Of a stretch of 52,463 nucleotides of DNA, positions 23,398-32,499 are shown in pieces (position 1 is the stretch's first letter; every line of letters starts with the position of its first letter). Below the pieces are notes generated by a model, which did no database searches, was not told where the DNA came from, and saw nothing but the letters and a program-made list of their open reading frames with translations. The DNA comes from Flavonifractor sp. An100 (GTDB lineage Bacteria; Bacillota; Clostridia; Oscillospirales; Oscillospiraceae): contig NZ_NFMA01000025.1 of NCBI RefSeq assembly GCF_002161175.1, forward strand, positions 1-52,463. Reading direction: 5' to 3'. Both the position numbers and the translations under genes were made by a program.

Positions 23398-23539
23398 CGC
23401 CTGAACGAGAGAGACAGAAACCTCGCCCAGGTGGGGGATATTGATTGAGCTGCTCCCATAAATTACCACAATTTACCATAACAGTCAATGGGAACCTTTG
23501 TCGAAACAGGGGAAGGTGCACCCAAAAGGAGGAAACAGC

Positions 23540-24700
23540 ATGCTGATCATCAACGGGACTGTCCACACCATGGATGGCTTGACCATTCCCAACGGCTATG
23601 TGGCCATCTCAGGGACCAAGATTGCCCAGGTGGGTCCCATGGAGGAATGTCCCCCGCACTGGGAGGGAGAGACGCTGGACGCGAGGGAGGGACATATCCT
23701 GCCCGGCTTTATCGACGCCCACAGCCATCTGGGCATGTTTGGGGACGCCCTGGGCTTTGAGGGGGACGACGGCAACGAGGCCACCGACCCCTGTACCTCC
23801 CACCTTCGGGCCATCGACGCCATCAATCCTCTGGACCGCTGCTTTGAAGAGGCGCGGAAGGCGGGGGTGACCACCGTGCTCACCGGACCGGGCTCCGCCA
23901 ATCCCATCAGCGGACAGTTTGCGGCCATTAAAACCACGGGGAAATGGGTGGACGCCATGATTGTCCGGGCTCCGGTGGCCATGAAGCTGGCCCTGGGAGA
24001 AAACCCCAAGTGCGTGTACAACGAGCGCCATGAGACCCCGGTGACCCGTATGGCCACCGCCGCCATCATCCGGGAGAACCTGTATAAAGCCCTGGAGTAC
24101 GCCGAAAAGCTGGACCGGGCGGCGGAGGATGAGGAGGAGGACAAGCCTGACTACGACGCCAAGCTGGAGGCCCTGCTTCCTGTGGTGCGCAAGGAACTGC
24201 CCGTCCACATCCATGCCCACCGGGCGGACGATATCGCCACCGGCATCCGCATCGCCAAGGAGTTTGGCCTGAAGTGCGTCATTGTCCATGGAACCGAGGC
24301 CCACCTGATTCCCCAGCTGTTAGAGCAGGAGGGGGTGCCGGTCATCACCGGGCCCTGCCTGGGGGACCGCTCCAAGCCGGAGCTGGCCAATATGACCATT
24401 GAAAGCCCCGCTGTCCTCAACCTCCACGGGGTGAAGGTGGCCATCTGTACCGACCACCCGGAGGTGCCCATTCAGCATCTGCCCCTGTGTGCCGCCATGG
24501 CGGTGAAGGGGGGAATGAACCCGGAGGCCGCCCTGGCCGCCATCACTATCAATCCCGCCCAGATTGCGGGCATTGACCACTTGGTGGGCTCCCTAACCCC
24601 GGGCAAGGAGGCCGATGTGGTGGTCACCAGCGGACACCCCATCAACCTTCTCAGCCGGGTCCGGGCAGTGGTAATCGGGGGTAAACGGGTGGACGGCTAA
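23540..24700 (+). CDS. amidohydrolase-superfamily metal enzyme
   Basis: A 386-residue protein with the zinc-binding GFIDAHSHLG motif (H61, H63). Further metal-ligand candidates are HIHAHRADD (about 219-227), VHGTEAH (about 246-252) and the catalytic Asp in ICTDHPEVP. N- and C-terminal strands form the small composite domain (PGKEADVVVTSGHPI). It resembles imidazolonepropionase-like amidohydrolases, but the substrate is unknown. An acidic insertion of about 20 residues (RAAEDEEEDKPDYDAK) lies near residue 195. The ATG at 23540 follows AAAGGAGG; an in-frame start at 23498 lacks such a site. It sits alone between the spore operon and hpf. Confidence 0.85.
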   Translation: MLIINGTVHTMDGLTIPNGYVAISGTKIAQVGPMEECPPHWEGETLDAREGHILPGFIDAHSHLGMFGDALGFEGDDGNEATDPCTSHLRAIDAINPLDRCFEEARKAGVTTVLTGPGSANPISGQFAAIKTTGKWVDAMIVRAPVAMKLALGENPKCVYNERHETPVTRMATAAIIRENLYKALEYAEKLDRAAEDEEEDKPDYDAKLEALLPVVRKELPVHIHAHRADDIATGIRIAKEFGLKCVIVHGTEAHLIPQLLEQEGVPVITGPCLGDRSKPELANMTIESPAVLNLHGVKVAICTDHPEVPIQHLPLCAAMAVKGGMNPEAALAAITINPAQIAGIDHLVGSLTPGKEADVVVTSGHPINLLSRVRAVVIGGKRVDG

Positions 24701-24762
24701 CCCCCAAAAGGAAATTTAGAAAAAGTTCACAAAAACCTATGGTATTTTTCCGTCGATATGGT

Positions 24763-24768
24763 ATAATG
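24763..24768 (+). promoter_or_regulatory. hpf promoter (extended -10)
   Basis: TATAAT preceded by TGG, an extended -10 element, about 70 bases before the hpf start. No good -35 hexamer lies 17 bases upstream, so an activator or alternative sigma factor may help. Confidence 0.55.
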
Positions 24769-24837
24769 AATCAACGGAGGGAGAGGAACCCCTCCCCCTC
24801 CCTATACCAGCCCCTCGGGGCGAAAGGAGCGGAAAGT

Positions 24838-25389
24838 ATGAAATTCGTGTTTACGGACAAAAAGGTGAACCTGCCGGCCTCCATCCATGCCTATGCGGAG
24901 AAGAAGGTAGGGAAACTGGACCGTTTCTTTAAGGAGGATGCCACCGCCTCAATCACCTTCAGCTTGGAGAAAGAGCGGCTGAACAAGGTGGAGGTTACCA
25001 TTCGCTCCAGCGGCACCATTTTCCGGGTGTCGGAGAGCACCTCCGATATGCACGCCTCCATCGACGCCGCCGTCACCACCTTGGAGCGCCAGATCCGCAA
25101 GAACAAGACCCGGCTGGAGAAAAGGCTGCGTCAGGGCGCCTTTGAGCGGGTGGTGGATGTGGAGGAGTTCCCCTCCTTTGCACCCGATGAGCCCGAGGAG
25201 GGCGAATACCGCATTGTCCGCAGCAAGACCTTCCCCATCAAGCCCATGACCCGGGATGAGGCCATCCTGCAGATGAATCTGCTGGGCCATAGCTTCTTTG
25301 CCTTTAAGGATGAGGAGGCGGACGGGGCCTTTGCAGTGGTGTACCGCCGGTATGACGGGGACTACGGCCTGATTGAGGACGAGGCATAA
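24838..25389 (+). CDS. hpf: ribosome hibernation promoting factor, long form
   Basis: A 183-residue protein. The N-terminal ribosome-binding domain (1-100) begins MKFVFTDKKVNLPASIHAYAEKKVGKLDRFF and is followed by a basic linker (RKNKTRLEKRLRQG). The C-terminal domain (about 125-183) has RSKTFPIKPMTRDEAILQMNLLGHSFFAF, which dimerises and joins two ribosomes into inactive 100S particles. This is the long form found in Firmicutes. GGAGCGG precedes the ATG at 24838; an in-frame start at 24739 lies before the promoter and is excluded. Confidence 0.97.
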   Translation: MKFVFTDKKVNLPASIHAYAEKKVGKLDRFFKEDATASITFSLEKERLNKVEVTIRSSGTIFRVSESTSDMHASIDAAVTTLERQIRKNKTRLEKRLRQGAFERVVDVEEFPSFAPDEPEEGEYRIVRSKTFPIKPMTRDEAILQMNLLGHSFFAFKDEEADGAFAVVYRRYDGDYGLIEDEA

Positions 25390-25405
25390 CCAAGCAGAAC
25401 TTGGA

Positions 25406-25438
25406 GCGGGGAGCGGAGCAGCCGCTCCCCGCCTTTTT
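25406..25438 (+). terminator. hpf terminator
   Basis: An 11-bp GC-rich stem GCGGGGAGCGG with a 5-base loop, followed by CTTTTT. Confidence 0.9.
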
Positions 25439-25480
25439 ATGGACCGCCCAGGGCTTAAGAGAACACAGGAGGAGATTGCT

Positions 25481-26473
25481 ATGAGTCGGGAAAAGGTGCT
25501 GGCCCTGTTGCTGGAGCATCCGGAGCAGTCCCTGTCGGGAGAGGCCATGAGCCGCCAGCTGGGCGTGAGCCGGGCCGCGGTGTGGAAGGCCATTGAAGCC
25601 CTGCGTCAGGAGGGGTATGAGATCACCTCCGCCCCCAACCGGGGCTACCGCCTCACTGCCGCTCCCGACCGGGTGCGGGAGGGGGAGTTGTCCGGGCCGC
25701 TGGCAGGCTGCCTGGTGGGCAGCAGTCTGGTGTGTCTGGAGACCATCGACTCCACCAATACCGAGTGTAAGCGCCGGGCCATGGCGGGTGCTCCCGAGGG
25801 CCTGGTGGTCCTCTCCGAGGAACAGACCGGGGGAAGGGGACGGCTGGGCCGTACCTTCCAGTCCCCCAAGGGCTGCGGACTGTACCTGTCCGCCCTCCTT
25901 CGCCCCCAGCTGTCTCCCCAGGATGTGGCCGACTTTACCGCCTGGGTGGCGGTGGCGGTGTGCGATGGCATCCAAAGCGCCTGCGGGGTGCAGCCGAAGA
26001 TCAAGTGGACCAACGACATTGTCTATGAGGGGCGCAAGCTGGTGGGCATCCTCACCGAGTTGGGACTGGAGAGCGAGACCAACTCCCTTCAATACCTGGT
26101 ACCCGGCATCGGCATCAACGCCAACCACCGCCCGGAGGACTTTGGGGAGGACATCCGGGACATGGCGGTCTCCCTGGCCCAGATCCTGGGTAAACCGGTG
26201 CGCCGGTCCAAGTTGGCCGTGGAGGTGATCCGCGCCCTGGACCGGATGTACGCCGGATTTCCTGCCAACAAGGAGGAGTATTTACAGCGGTATCGGGAGC
26301 TGTGCATTACCCCGGGCAACCGGGTGCAACTCATCACCCCTGTTTCCCGCCAGGAGGCCTATGCCCTGGAGATCGACGATGAGTTCCGCCTGGTGGTGGA
26401 GCTGCCTGACGGCACGCGGAAGGCCCTGTCCTCCGGCGAGGTGTCGGTGCGGGGGATGTATGGCTATGTGTAA
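25481..26473 (+). CDS. birA: bifunctional biotin ligase / biotin repressor BirA
   Basis: A 330-residue protein. An N-terminal winged helix (1-60; LSGEAMSRQLGVSRAAVWKAIEAL) binds DNA. The catalytic domain (about 80-270) has GGRGRLGR (117-124), which binds biotinyl-AMP, and KWTND (175-179) with the lysine that contacts the intermediate; an SH3-like C-terminal domain follows. It attaches biotin to carboxylases and represses biotin uptake or synthesis genes. The ATG at 25481 has AGGAGG in front. Nothing unusual is seen. Confidence 0.96.
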   Translation: MSREKVLALLLEHPEQSLSGEAMSRQLGVSRAAVWKAIEALRQEGYEITSAPNRGYRLTAAPDRVREGELSGPLAGCLVGSSLVCLETIDSTNTECKRRAMAGAPEGLVVLSEEQTGGRGRLGRTFQSPKGCGLYLSALLRPQLSPQDVADFTAWVAVAVCDGIQSACGVQPKIKWTNDIVYEGRKLVGILTELGLESETNSLQYLVPGIGINANHRPEDFGEDIRDMAVSLAQILGKPVRRSKLAVEVIRALDRMYAGFPANKEEYLQRYRELCITPGNRVQLITPVSRQEAYALEIDDEFRLVVELPDGTRKALSSGEVSVRGMYGYV

Positions 26474-26490
26474 CCCGTAAATAAGAAGAA

Positions 26491-26525
26491 AAGTGCCCGG
26501 CGTTCCCATGGAACGCCGGGCACTT
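26491..26525. terminator. bidirectional terminator between birA and ftsH
   Basis: A 16-bp stem AAGTGCCCGGCGTTCC with a 3-base loop, between two converging genes. Confidence 0.85.
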
Positions 26526-26545
26526 GTTTGTGCTTGGTGGAGGGG

Positions 26546-28423
26546 TCAGGCCTCCTGGTAGGAGGCAAATTCCGGGGCGCCCGGGTCGGTAAAGACCTTG
26601 GCAAATACGTCGGCATCCATGGTCTCGTGGTCCAGAAGATACTGGGCGGTGAGCTCCAGCTCCTTGCGGCAGGAGGAGAGAATCTCCTCGCAGCGGCGGT
26701 ACGCCCGGTCCACAATGGCCTTGACCTCCGTGTCGATCTGCCCGGCCACCTCCTCGGAGTAGGTGCGGGCCTGGGCCATGGAGCGGCCGATAAAGATCTC
26801 GTCGCTCTCGTTGCCGTAGGCGATGGTGCCCAACTTGTCGCTCATGCCGTATTTGGTGACCATAGCCCGGGCCGTTTGGGATGCCTTTTGGATGTCGCTG
26901 GAGGCGCCGGTGGAGATGTCCCCCAGCACCAGCTGTTCGGCCACTCGGCCGCCCAGACACACGGCGATCCGCTCCTCCAGCTCCCGCTTGGACAGATAGG
27001 CCTTGTCCTCGCTGGGCAGGGAGATGGTCATGCCGCCGGCCGGGCCCCGGGGGACAATGGTGATCTGATGGACGGGGTCCTGGGAGGGCAGCTGGTGGAT
27101 GACGATGGCGTGGCCTGCCTCGTGGTAGGCGGTGAGCTTCCGGGCGTGCTCCGTGACCACCCGGCTCTTTTTCTCCGGACCGGCGATGACCTTAAGCATG
27201 GCCTCATGGAGGTCGGTACGGGTGATAAAGCGCTTGTCTTCCCGGGCAGCCAGGAGGGCCGCCTCATTGAGAAGGTTTTCCAAATCTGCGCCGGTAAAGC
27301 CGGCCGTGGCCCGTGCCACATCTCGCAGGGACACATCCTCGGCCAGGGGCTTTTTCTTGGCGTGGACCTTTAAAATATCCTCCCGGCCCTTGATGTCGGG
27401 CAGGCCCACATAGATCTGCCGGTCGAAACGGCCGGGCCGCAGCAGGGCGGGGTCCAGAATGTCCTGGCGGTTGGTGGCGGCCAGAACAATGACACCCTCA
27501 TTGGAGCCAAAGCCGTCCATCTCCACCAGCAGCTGGTTGAGCGTCTGTTCCCGCTCGTCGTGGCCGCCGCCCAGGCCCGCGCCGCGCTGGCGGCCCACGG
27601 CGTCGATCTCGTCGATAAAGACAATGGCAGGGGCGTCCTTCTTGGCCTGGTCAAAGAGGTCCCGGACCCGGCTGGCGCCTACGCCCACGTAGAGCTCCAC
27701 AAAGTCGGAGCCGGAGATGGACAGGAAGTGGACCCCGGCCTCACCCGCCACCGCCTTGGCGATGAGGGTCTTACCAGTGCCCGGAGGGCCCACCAGCAGC
27801 ACGCCCTTGGGGATACGGGCGCCCAGGGCGGTGAACTTCTGGGGGTCCCGGAGAAAGTCTACGATCTCCTGTAGCTCTGCCTTCTCCTCTTCCGCCCCGG
27901 CCACATCGTCAAAGGTGACCCGCTTGCCCTGGTCGGCCAGGGTGCGGGTCCGGGCGTGGCCGAACCGGGAGGCACCGGGGGCGCCCCCTCCGCCGCTGTT
28001 GATGCCCGCCATGCGCTGGCGGTAGAGGACAAAGAGGAAGATGGCTACCGCACCGATGGTCAGCAGGGTGGGCATCCAGTTGTACCACCAGGTGCTCTCC
28101 ACTCCGGGGGGCAGGTCGTAGCGCAGCAGTCCGGCTGCCATCTGGCTCTCCCACAGCTCGTGCAGGTCCTGATAGAGCCAGTCGGGCCGGGCGATCTGAT
28201 AGGTGAGGGTGGAGGTGGAGCCGTCCTCCTCCCGCAGGGTGAGGGTGAGGGTGTTGTCCTCCAACTCAAAGTAGGACACCTTCTCCTGGACGAAGAGGGT
28301 GCGGATGTCGCTGTAAATGGGGGCGTCTTCCCGGTCCATGCGCTGTAGGGTGGTGACGGCGAAAATCATCATCACCAGTACCAGCAGATAGAGGGTGACG
28401 TCCCTGGGGCTGATGCGTCTCAT
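26546..28423 (-). CDS. ftsH: ATP-dependent membrane zinc protease FtsH
   Basis: A 625-residue membrane-anchored AAA protease. Two membrane helices (about 9-25 and 117-134) enclose an extracytoplasmic domain. The AAA domain has Walker A GPPGTGKT (212-219), Walker B IVFIDEID (277-284) and the second-region arginines in RPGRFDRQI. The zinc protease motif is HEAGH (434-438). It degrades misfolded membrane proteins and short-lived regulators. The ATG at 28423 is preferred to a TTG at 28474 because it directly precedes the first membrane helix and has AAAGGAT upstream. It is the last gene of the tilS-hpt-ftsH group, the Bacillus order. Confidence 0.97.
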   Translation of the reverse strand: MRRISPRDVTLYLLVLVMMIFAVTTLQRMDREDAPIYSDIRTLFVQEKVSYFELEDNTLTLTLREEDGSTSTLTYQIARPDWLYQDLHELWESQMAAGLLRYDLPPGVESTWWYNWMPTLLTIGAVAIFLFVLYRQRMAGINSGGGGAPGASRFGHARTRTLADQGKRVTFDDVAGAEEEKAELQEIVDFLRDPQKFTALGARIPKGVLLVGPPGTGKTLIAKAVAGEAGVHFLSISGSDFVELYVGVGASRVRDLFDQAKKDAPAIVFIDEIDAVGRQRGAGLGGGHDEREQTLNQLLVEMDGFGSNEGVIVLAATNRQDILDPALLRPGRFDRQIYVGLPDIKGREDILKVHAKKKPLAEDVSLRDVARATAGFTGADLENLLNEAALLAAREDKRFITRTDLHEAMLKVIAGPEKKSRVVTEHARKLTAYHEAGHAIVIHQLPSQDPVHQITIVPRGPAGGMTISLPSEDKAYLSKRELEERIAVCLGGRVAEQLVLGDISTGASSDIQKASQTARAMVTKYGMSDKLGTIAYGNESDEIFIGRSMAQARTYSEEVAGQIDTEVKAIVDRAYRRCEEILSSCRKELELTAQYLLDHETMDADVFAKVFTDPGAPEFASYQEA

Positions 28424-28504
28424 GGAAATCCCATCCTTTCCGGCGGCAGGCTCTGCCCCGGCGCGATCCGCCAATCACACCGGGGATGAAAGGCGGGAGA
28501 GAAA

Positions 28505-29047
28505 TCAGCCGCCGTAGACTTCCGGCTTCAAAATGCCGATGTAGGGGAGGTTGCGGTATTTTTCCGCATAGTCCAGGCCGTAGCCCACCACGAAGGCGTC
28601 GGGGATGGTAAAGCCGCAATAGTGGACCTCCACCGGCTTGACCCGGCGCTCCGGTTTGTCCAAGAGGGTACATAGGCGGACGGAGGCGGGGTGGCGGTGC
28701 TGGAGAATGTTCAGCAGGTAGCTCAAGGTGTTGCCGCTGTCCAGAATGTCCTCCACCACGATGATGTGCCGGCCGGAGATGTCCTCAGACAGGTCCTTGG
28801 TGATCTGCACCTGACCGCTGGAGGTGGTGCCTTTGCCGTAGGAGGAGACGGACATAAAGTCCAGGGTGCAGGGCAGGTCCAGAGCCCGGCACAGGTCGGC
28901 CATAAAGATAAAGGAGCCCCGCAGCACGCTGATGAGCATAATTTCCTTTCCGGCGTAGTCCCGTTCAATTTCCTGTGCGATCTCCCGGACTCGGGCCTTG
29001 AGCTGATCTTCGCTGAACAAAATCTCCTGAATGTCGTTTTCTAGCAT
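28505..29047 (-). CDS. hpt: hypoxanthine phosphoribosyltransferase
   Basis: A 180-residue enzyme that converts hypoxanthine or guanine plus PRPP into IMP or GMP. The PRPP-binding loop VVEDILDSGNT is at 97-107, LRGSFIF at about 42-48 forms the pyrophosphate loop, and SSYGKGTTSS is the flexible active-site loop. The ATG at 29047 fits the conserved N-terminus (MLENDIQEILFSEDQL) and has AAGGAAG upstream. A longer in-frame start at 29080 overlaps the tilS stop as ATGA, so the genes are coupled in either case. Confidence 0.95.
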   Translation of the reverse strand: MLENDIQEILFSEDQLKARVREIAQEIERDYAGKEIMLISVLRGSFIFMADLCRALDLPCTLDFMSVSSYGKGTTSSGQVQITKDLSEDISGRHIIVVEDILDSGNTLSYLLNILQHRHPASVRLCTLLDKPERRVKPVEVHYCGFTIPDAFVVGYGLDYAEKYRNLPYIGILKPEVYGG

Positions 29048-29076
29048 AGAGGGCGAACTTCCTTTCTGGTAAGTAA

Positions 29077-30483
29077 TCATCCGGTGTCCTGCCCAGAGGC
29101 AGACAGAGTGATGTGCCAGGCGGGAGCGCCCGGCTGGGGGAGCAGGGGAGCGTGGGGCCCAAGGGCGGCAGCTGCGGCCACCTGCCCATCGGGAAGGAGG
29201 AGCAGAGGGAGGCTGTCCCGCCTGTGGGCCGGGATTTTTTCATCAATAAACCACTTTTTCATGGACTTCTCCGGCCGGCCCGGCAGACGCAGTCGGTCCC
29301 CGGTACGGCGGGGCCGGAGGGTGAGGGAGGGGACCTGGGCGCGGTCCAGCCAGAACTCATAGGGGCCCTGGGGCTGGCCGGTGTAGGGTTCCTCCCGGCA
29401 GGTTATCTGCCAGTCCCCAATCTGAAGACAGCCGGGCAGAGGCAATGGCGTGTCCTCCGGCAGGGGGGCGGGGTCGGACTTGGTGAGCAGCAGGTCCTGA
29501 TAGACCCGCCGGGCGGTGAGGCCGTAGGGCAAGTCCATCTGGGCGGAGGGGCTTGAGCTCCGACAGAGAGCCAACACACCCTCCAGGTGGACAGCCGAGC
29601 AGTCCTGGCGTCCGCCGTTGAGCCGGCCAATGAGCTGCCCCACAGCCCGGACGGCCAGCGGCTTGGGGGCCTGGGCCAGGATGGCGGCGGGGAGGGCCGG
29701 TCCTCCTTCCCGAAGGACGGCCGGTTCCAACAGCTTACGGGCCTGTTGGTCCAAGTAGTCCTCATCCGAGCGCAGATAGTCGGCAGTGGCGCCCAGGCGG
29801 CGGACAAACCCGGGACACAGCTCTTCCAGCACCGGGATCACCTGGTACCGGATGCGGTTGCGGGTATAGGTGGTGTCGTAATTGGAGCGGTCCTCCCGGT
29901 AGGGCAGACCGTAATAGGCTAGATACTGTTCAATCTCCGGCCGGGAAGTGGTGAGCAGGGGCCGGATCAGCCCATTTCCCACAGGCTGAATGCCGCTCAA
30001 TCCCCTAAGCCCGGCCCCTCGGGCCAGATGAAAGAGAATGGTCTCCACGTTGTCCCCCGCCGTGTGGGCGGTGGCAATGACCTCCGCCCCCGCCTCCCGG
30101 GCGGCCTGGCGGAGGAAGTCATAGCGCATGGACCGGGCGGTCTCCTCCAGGCCGGTCCCCCGGCGCTGGGCCTCGCCCGCCACATCTCCAGAGCCGGTAT
30201 ACAGGGGTACGGCAGGGAGGAGGGAGCCATCAGACAGACGGCAGGAGCCGCAGCATAGGGAGATAAACTGCTCCACAAAAGCGGCGTCCCCCAGGGACTC
30301 CTCCCCGCGAAGGTTGTGGTTATAGTGGGCGGCAGCCAGGTGAAAGCCCAGCTGGGGCCGCAGGTGGTACAGCGCGTGGAGCAGACAGATGGAGTCCGCT
30401 CCGCCGGACACAGCGCACAGCACTGTGGTGCCGGGGGAGAGCATGTGCTGCTCCCGAATCAGCTTGGACATCTCGTCCAGCAT
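29077..30483 (-). CDS. tilS: tRNA(Ile)-lysidine synthetase
   Basis: A 468-residue N-type ATP pyrophosphatase. The PP-loop SGGADS is at 26-31, HYNHNLRGEES (about 57-67) and ATAHTAGDNVETIL (about 137-150) are the family's substrate motifs, and the C-terminal domain contains RTGDRLRLPGRPEKSMKKWFIDEKIP. It converts the wobble cytidine of tRNA-Ile2 to lysidine, which is essential for reading AUA. It lies between dnaB and hpt on the same strand. Confidence 0.95.
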   Translation of the reverse strand: MLDEMSKLIREQHMLSPGTTVLCAVSGGADSICLLHALYHLRPQLGFHLAAAHYNHNLRGEESLGDAAFVEQFISLCCGSCRLSDGSLLPAVPLYTGSGDVAGEAQRRGTGLEETARSMRYDFLRQAAREAGAEVIATAHTAGDNVETILFHLARGAGLRGLSGIQPVGNGLIRPLLTTSRPEIEQYLAYYGLPYREDRSNYDTTYTRNRIRYQVIPVLEELCPGFVRRLGATADYLRSDEDYLDQQARKLLEPAVLREGGPALPAAILAQAPKPLAVRAVGQLIGRLNGGRQDCSAVHLEGVLALCRSSSPSAQMDLPYGLTARRVYQDLLLTKSDPAPLPEDTPLPLPGCLQIGDWQITCREEPYTGQPQGPYEFWLDRAQVPSLTLRPRRTGDRLRLPGRPEKSMKKWFIDEKIPAHRRDSLPLLLLPDGQVAAAAALGPHAPLLPQPGAPAWHITLSASGQDTG

Positions 30484-30534
30484 GGAGGGCCTCCCTTCCT
30501 GGCCGGAGTGGTGTGGGCAGCGGGAAAGGAGAAA

Positions 30535-31890
30535 TTAGAACTCCTGCCTCTGCCACTCAATGTCGCTGAAGGTGGTAAAGTCGGGGAGCCATTGCAGCTC
30601 CACCGTGCGGGTCTCGCCGTGGCGGTTTTTGGCCACGATACACTCGGCCAGATTGGGATTTTCCGTGTCCTTATTGTAGTAGCCCTCCCGGTAGAGGAAC
30701 ATGACGATATCGGCGTCCTGCTCGATGGCGCCCGATTCCCGCAGGTCGGAGAGCATGGGGCGCTTGTCCTGGCGGGATTCGTTGGCACGGGAGAGCTGGC
30801 TGAGGCACAACACAGGTACGTTGAGCTCTTTGGCCATGATCTTCAAGGAGCGGGAGATATCAGAGACGATCTGCTGGCGGTTGTCCCCAGAGCGGGTCTT
30901 GCCCCCGGCAGACTGCATCAGCTGTAGGTAGTCGATGACCACCAGACCCAGGTTTTCTACCCGGCGGCACTTGGCGTTGATGTCGGCCACCGAGACGGAG
31001 GAGTCGTCATCAATTAAAATTTTTGAGCGGTTGAGGGAGTCGGCGGCCACGGCCACCTTTTCCCAGTCCTCCTCCGTGAGCTTGCCGGTGACCAGTTTTT
31101 TGTTGTCCACAAAGCACTCGCTGGAAATCAGGCGCAGGGCCAACTGCTCCCGGCTCATTTCCAAAGAGAAGAAGGCTACGTTTTTGCCTGATTTTTTCCC
31201 CGCCTCCAGCAGGATGTTCAGGGCCATAGAGGTCTTGCCCATGCCGGGACGGGCGGCCAGGAGGATGAGGTCAGACTTGTTCAGGCCGGAAATGGCCCGG
31301 TCCAGATCCCGCAGGCCGGTGGACAGCCCCGGGATGGCGCTGTCGCTGGCGGCCAGCTCACTGAGCCGGTCATAGACATCGATCAGCACGTCGGAGATGG
31401 GGGTGAGTCCCCGGGCGGCCCGGCCCTGACGGATGGCGTAGATCCGCTGCTCAGCGGCCTCCAGAATATCCTGGCCGGTGTCGGTGCCCTGCTGAATCAT
31501 GGCGGTCAGGTCGCCGGCAGTTTCGGCCACCCGGCGCAGCAGGGTTTTGTCCTTGAGAATGTCGATGTATTCCTTGACGTTGGCGGCGGTGGGGGTGGTG
31601 TCCATGAGCTGGAGGATGTACCCCCGGGAGAGGTTTTCGTCGTAGTAGCCATTCTGCTTCATGTTTTCCAGCACCGTCACCGGGTCGATGGTGAGGGAGT
31701 AGTTAAACATGGAGTAGATGGTCTCGTAGATCTCCCGGTTTTGCCGTAGATAGAAGTCGTCGGGGCGCAGCTTGTCGATGACCTCAGGGACGCAGCGGGG
31801 GTCAATGAGCATGGAGCCCAGTACCGCTTGTTCGGCCTCCACACTGTGGGGCAGCTGCTTGAGCAGCAGCTCATCCTCCTCCATTGCCAA
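30535..31890 (-). CDS. dnaB: replicative DNA helicase DnaB
   Basis: A 451-residue hexameric helicase. The N-terminal domain (1-120) contains PHSVEAEQAVLGSMLIDP, a linker of about 50 residues follows, and the RecA-like domain has Walker A ARPGMGKTS (213-221), Walker B LVVIDYLQLM (about 310-319) and the arginine finger region LSDLRESGAIEQDAD. A TTG at 31890 is nine bases after AAAGGAGG and fits better than the ATG six bases later; both give practically the same protein. It follows rplI as in many Firmicutes, where the gene is called dnaC. Confidence 0.96.
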   Translation of the reverse strand: MAMEEDELLLKQLPHSVEAEQAVLGSMLIDPRCVPEVIDKLRPDDFYLRQNREIYETIYSMFNYSLTIDPVTVLENMKQNGYYDENLSRGYILQLMDTTPTAANVKEYIDILKDKTLLRRVAETAGDLTAMIQQGTDTGQDILEAAEQRIYAIRQGRAARGLTPISDVLIDVYDRLSELAASDSAIPGLSTGLRDLDRAISGLNKSDLILLAARPGMGKTSMALNILLEAGKKSGKNVAFFSLEMSREQLALRLISSECFVDNKKLVTGKLTEEDWEKVAVAADSLNRSKILIDDDSSVSVADINAKCRRVENLGLVVIDYLQLMQSAGGKTRSGDNRQQIVSDISRSLKIMAKELNVPVLCLSQLSRANESRQDKRPMLSDLRESGAIEQDADIVMFLYREGYYNKDTENPNLAECIVAKNRHGETRTVELQWLPDFTTFSDIEWQRQEF

Positions 31891-31939
31891 TGGAACACAC
31901 CTCCTTTGCCGTGAAATGAGCGGAAATTTTAGGGAAAAA

Positions 31940-32386
31940 TCAGGCCTCGGTGACCATCACGTTGACGGTGCCTACCACCTCATAGCCCAACTTGGCCTTG
32001 ACCTGATAGCCGCCACAGGCCTTGATGGGCTCATCCAGTACCAGTTTGGTCTTGGCAATATCCACCCCGTGCTGGGCGGAGAGGGCCTCGGAGATCTCCT
32101 TTGCCGTGACAGCGCCGAAGAGACGGCCGCCCTCGCCGGCCTTGGCGGGGATCTTGACCATCAGGCCCTCCAGCTTTTTGGCGGTGGCCTGGGCCTCAGC
32201 CTTCTCGGCAGCCTCCTGGGCCTTGCGGGCCTTCTCCTGCTGCTTCATAGTGTTCAGGTTCTCGGGGGTGGCGATGACCGCCAGCTTCTTGGGAAGCAGG
32301 AAGTTGCGGGCGTAGCCGTCGGATACATCCACCAGCTGGCCCTTCTTGCCCTGGCCACGGACGTCCTGCTGCAAAATCACTTTCAT
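31940..32386 (-). CDS. rplI: 50S ribosomal protein L9
   Basis: A 148-residue protein: N-terminal domain MKVILQQDVRGQGKKGQLVDVSDGYARNFLLPK, a long connecting helix rich in Ala, Glu and Lys (about 45-78), and the C-terminal domain with GRLFGAVTAKEI. Typical length and no unusual features. TGGAGG precedes the ATG at 32386; an in-frame start at 32458 has no such site. It lies between gdpP and dnaB. Confidence 0.97.
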   Translation of the reverse strand: MKVILQQDVRGQGKKGQLVDVSDGYARNFLLPKKLAVIATPENLNTMKQQEKARKAQEAAEKAEAQATAKKLEGLMVKIPAKAGEGGRLFGAVTAKEISEALSAQHGVDIAKTKLVLDEPIKACGGYQVKAKLGYEVVGTVNVMVTEA

Positions 32387-32499
32387 AGTACAATACCTCC
32401 ACATGGTGAAATTATTGAAGGGCGTGGCGGATGCGCAAGGGAACGGCACGCGCCCCAATTTAAGTAAGGGATCACAAAAGGCGGGGAAGATGGGGCCGG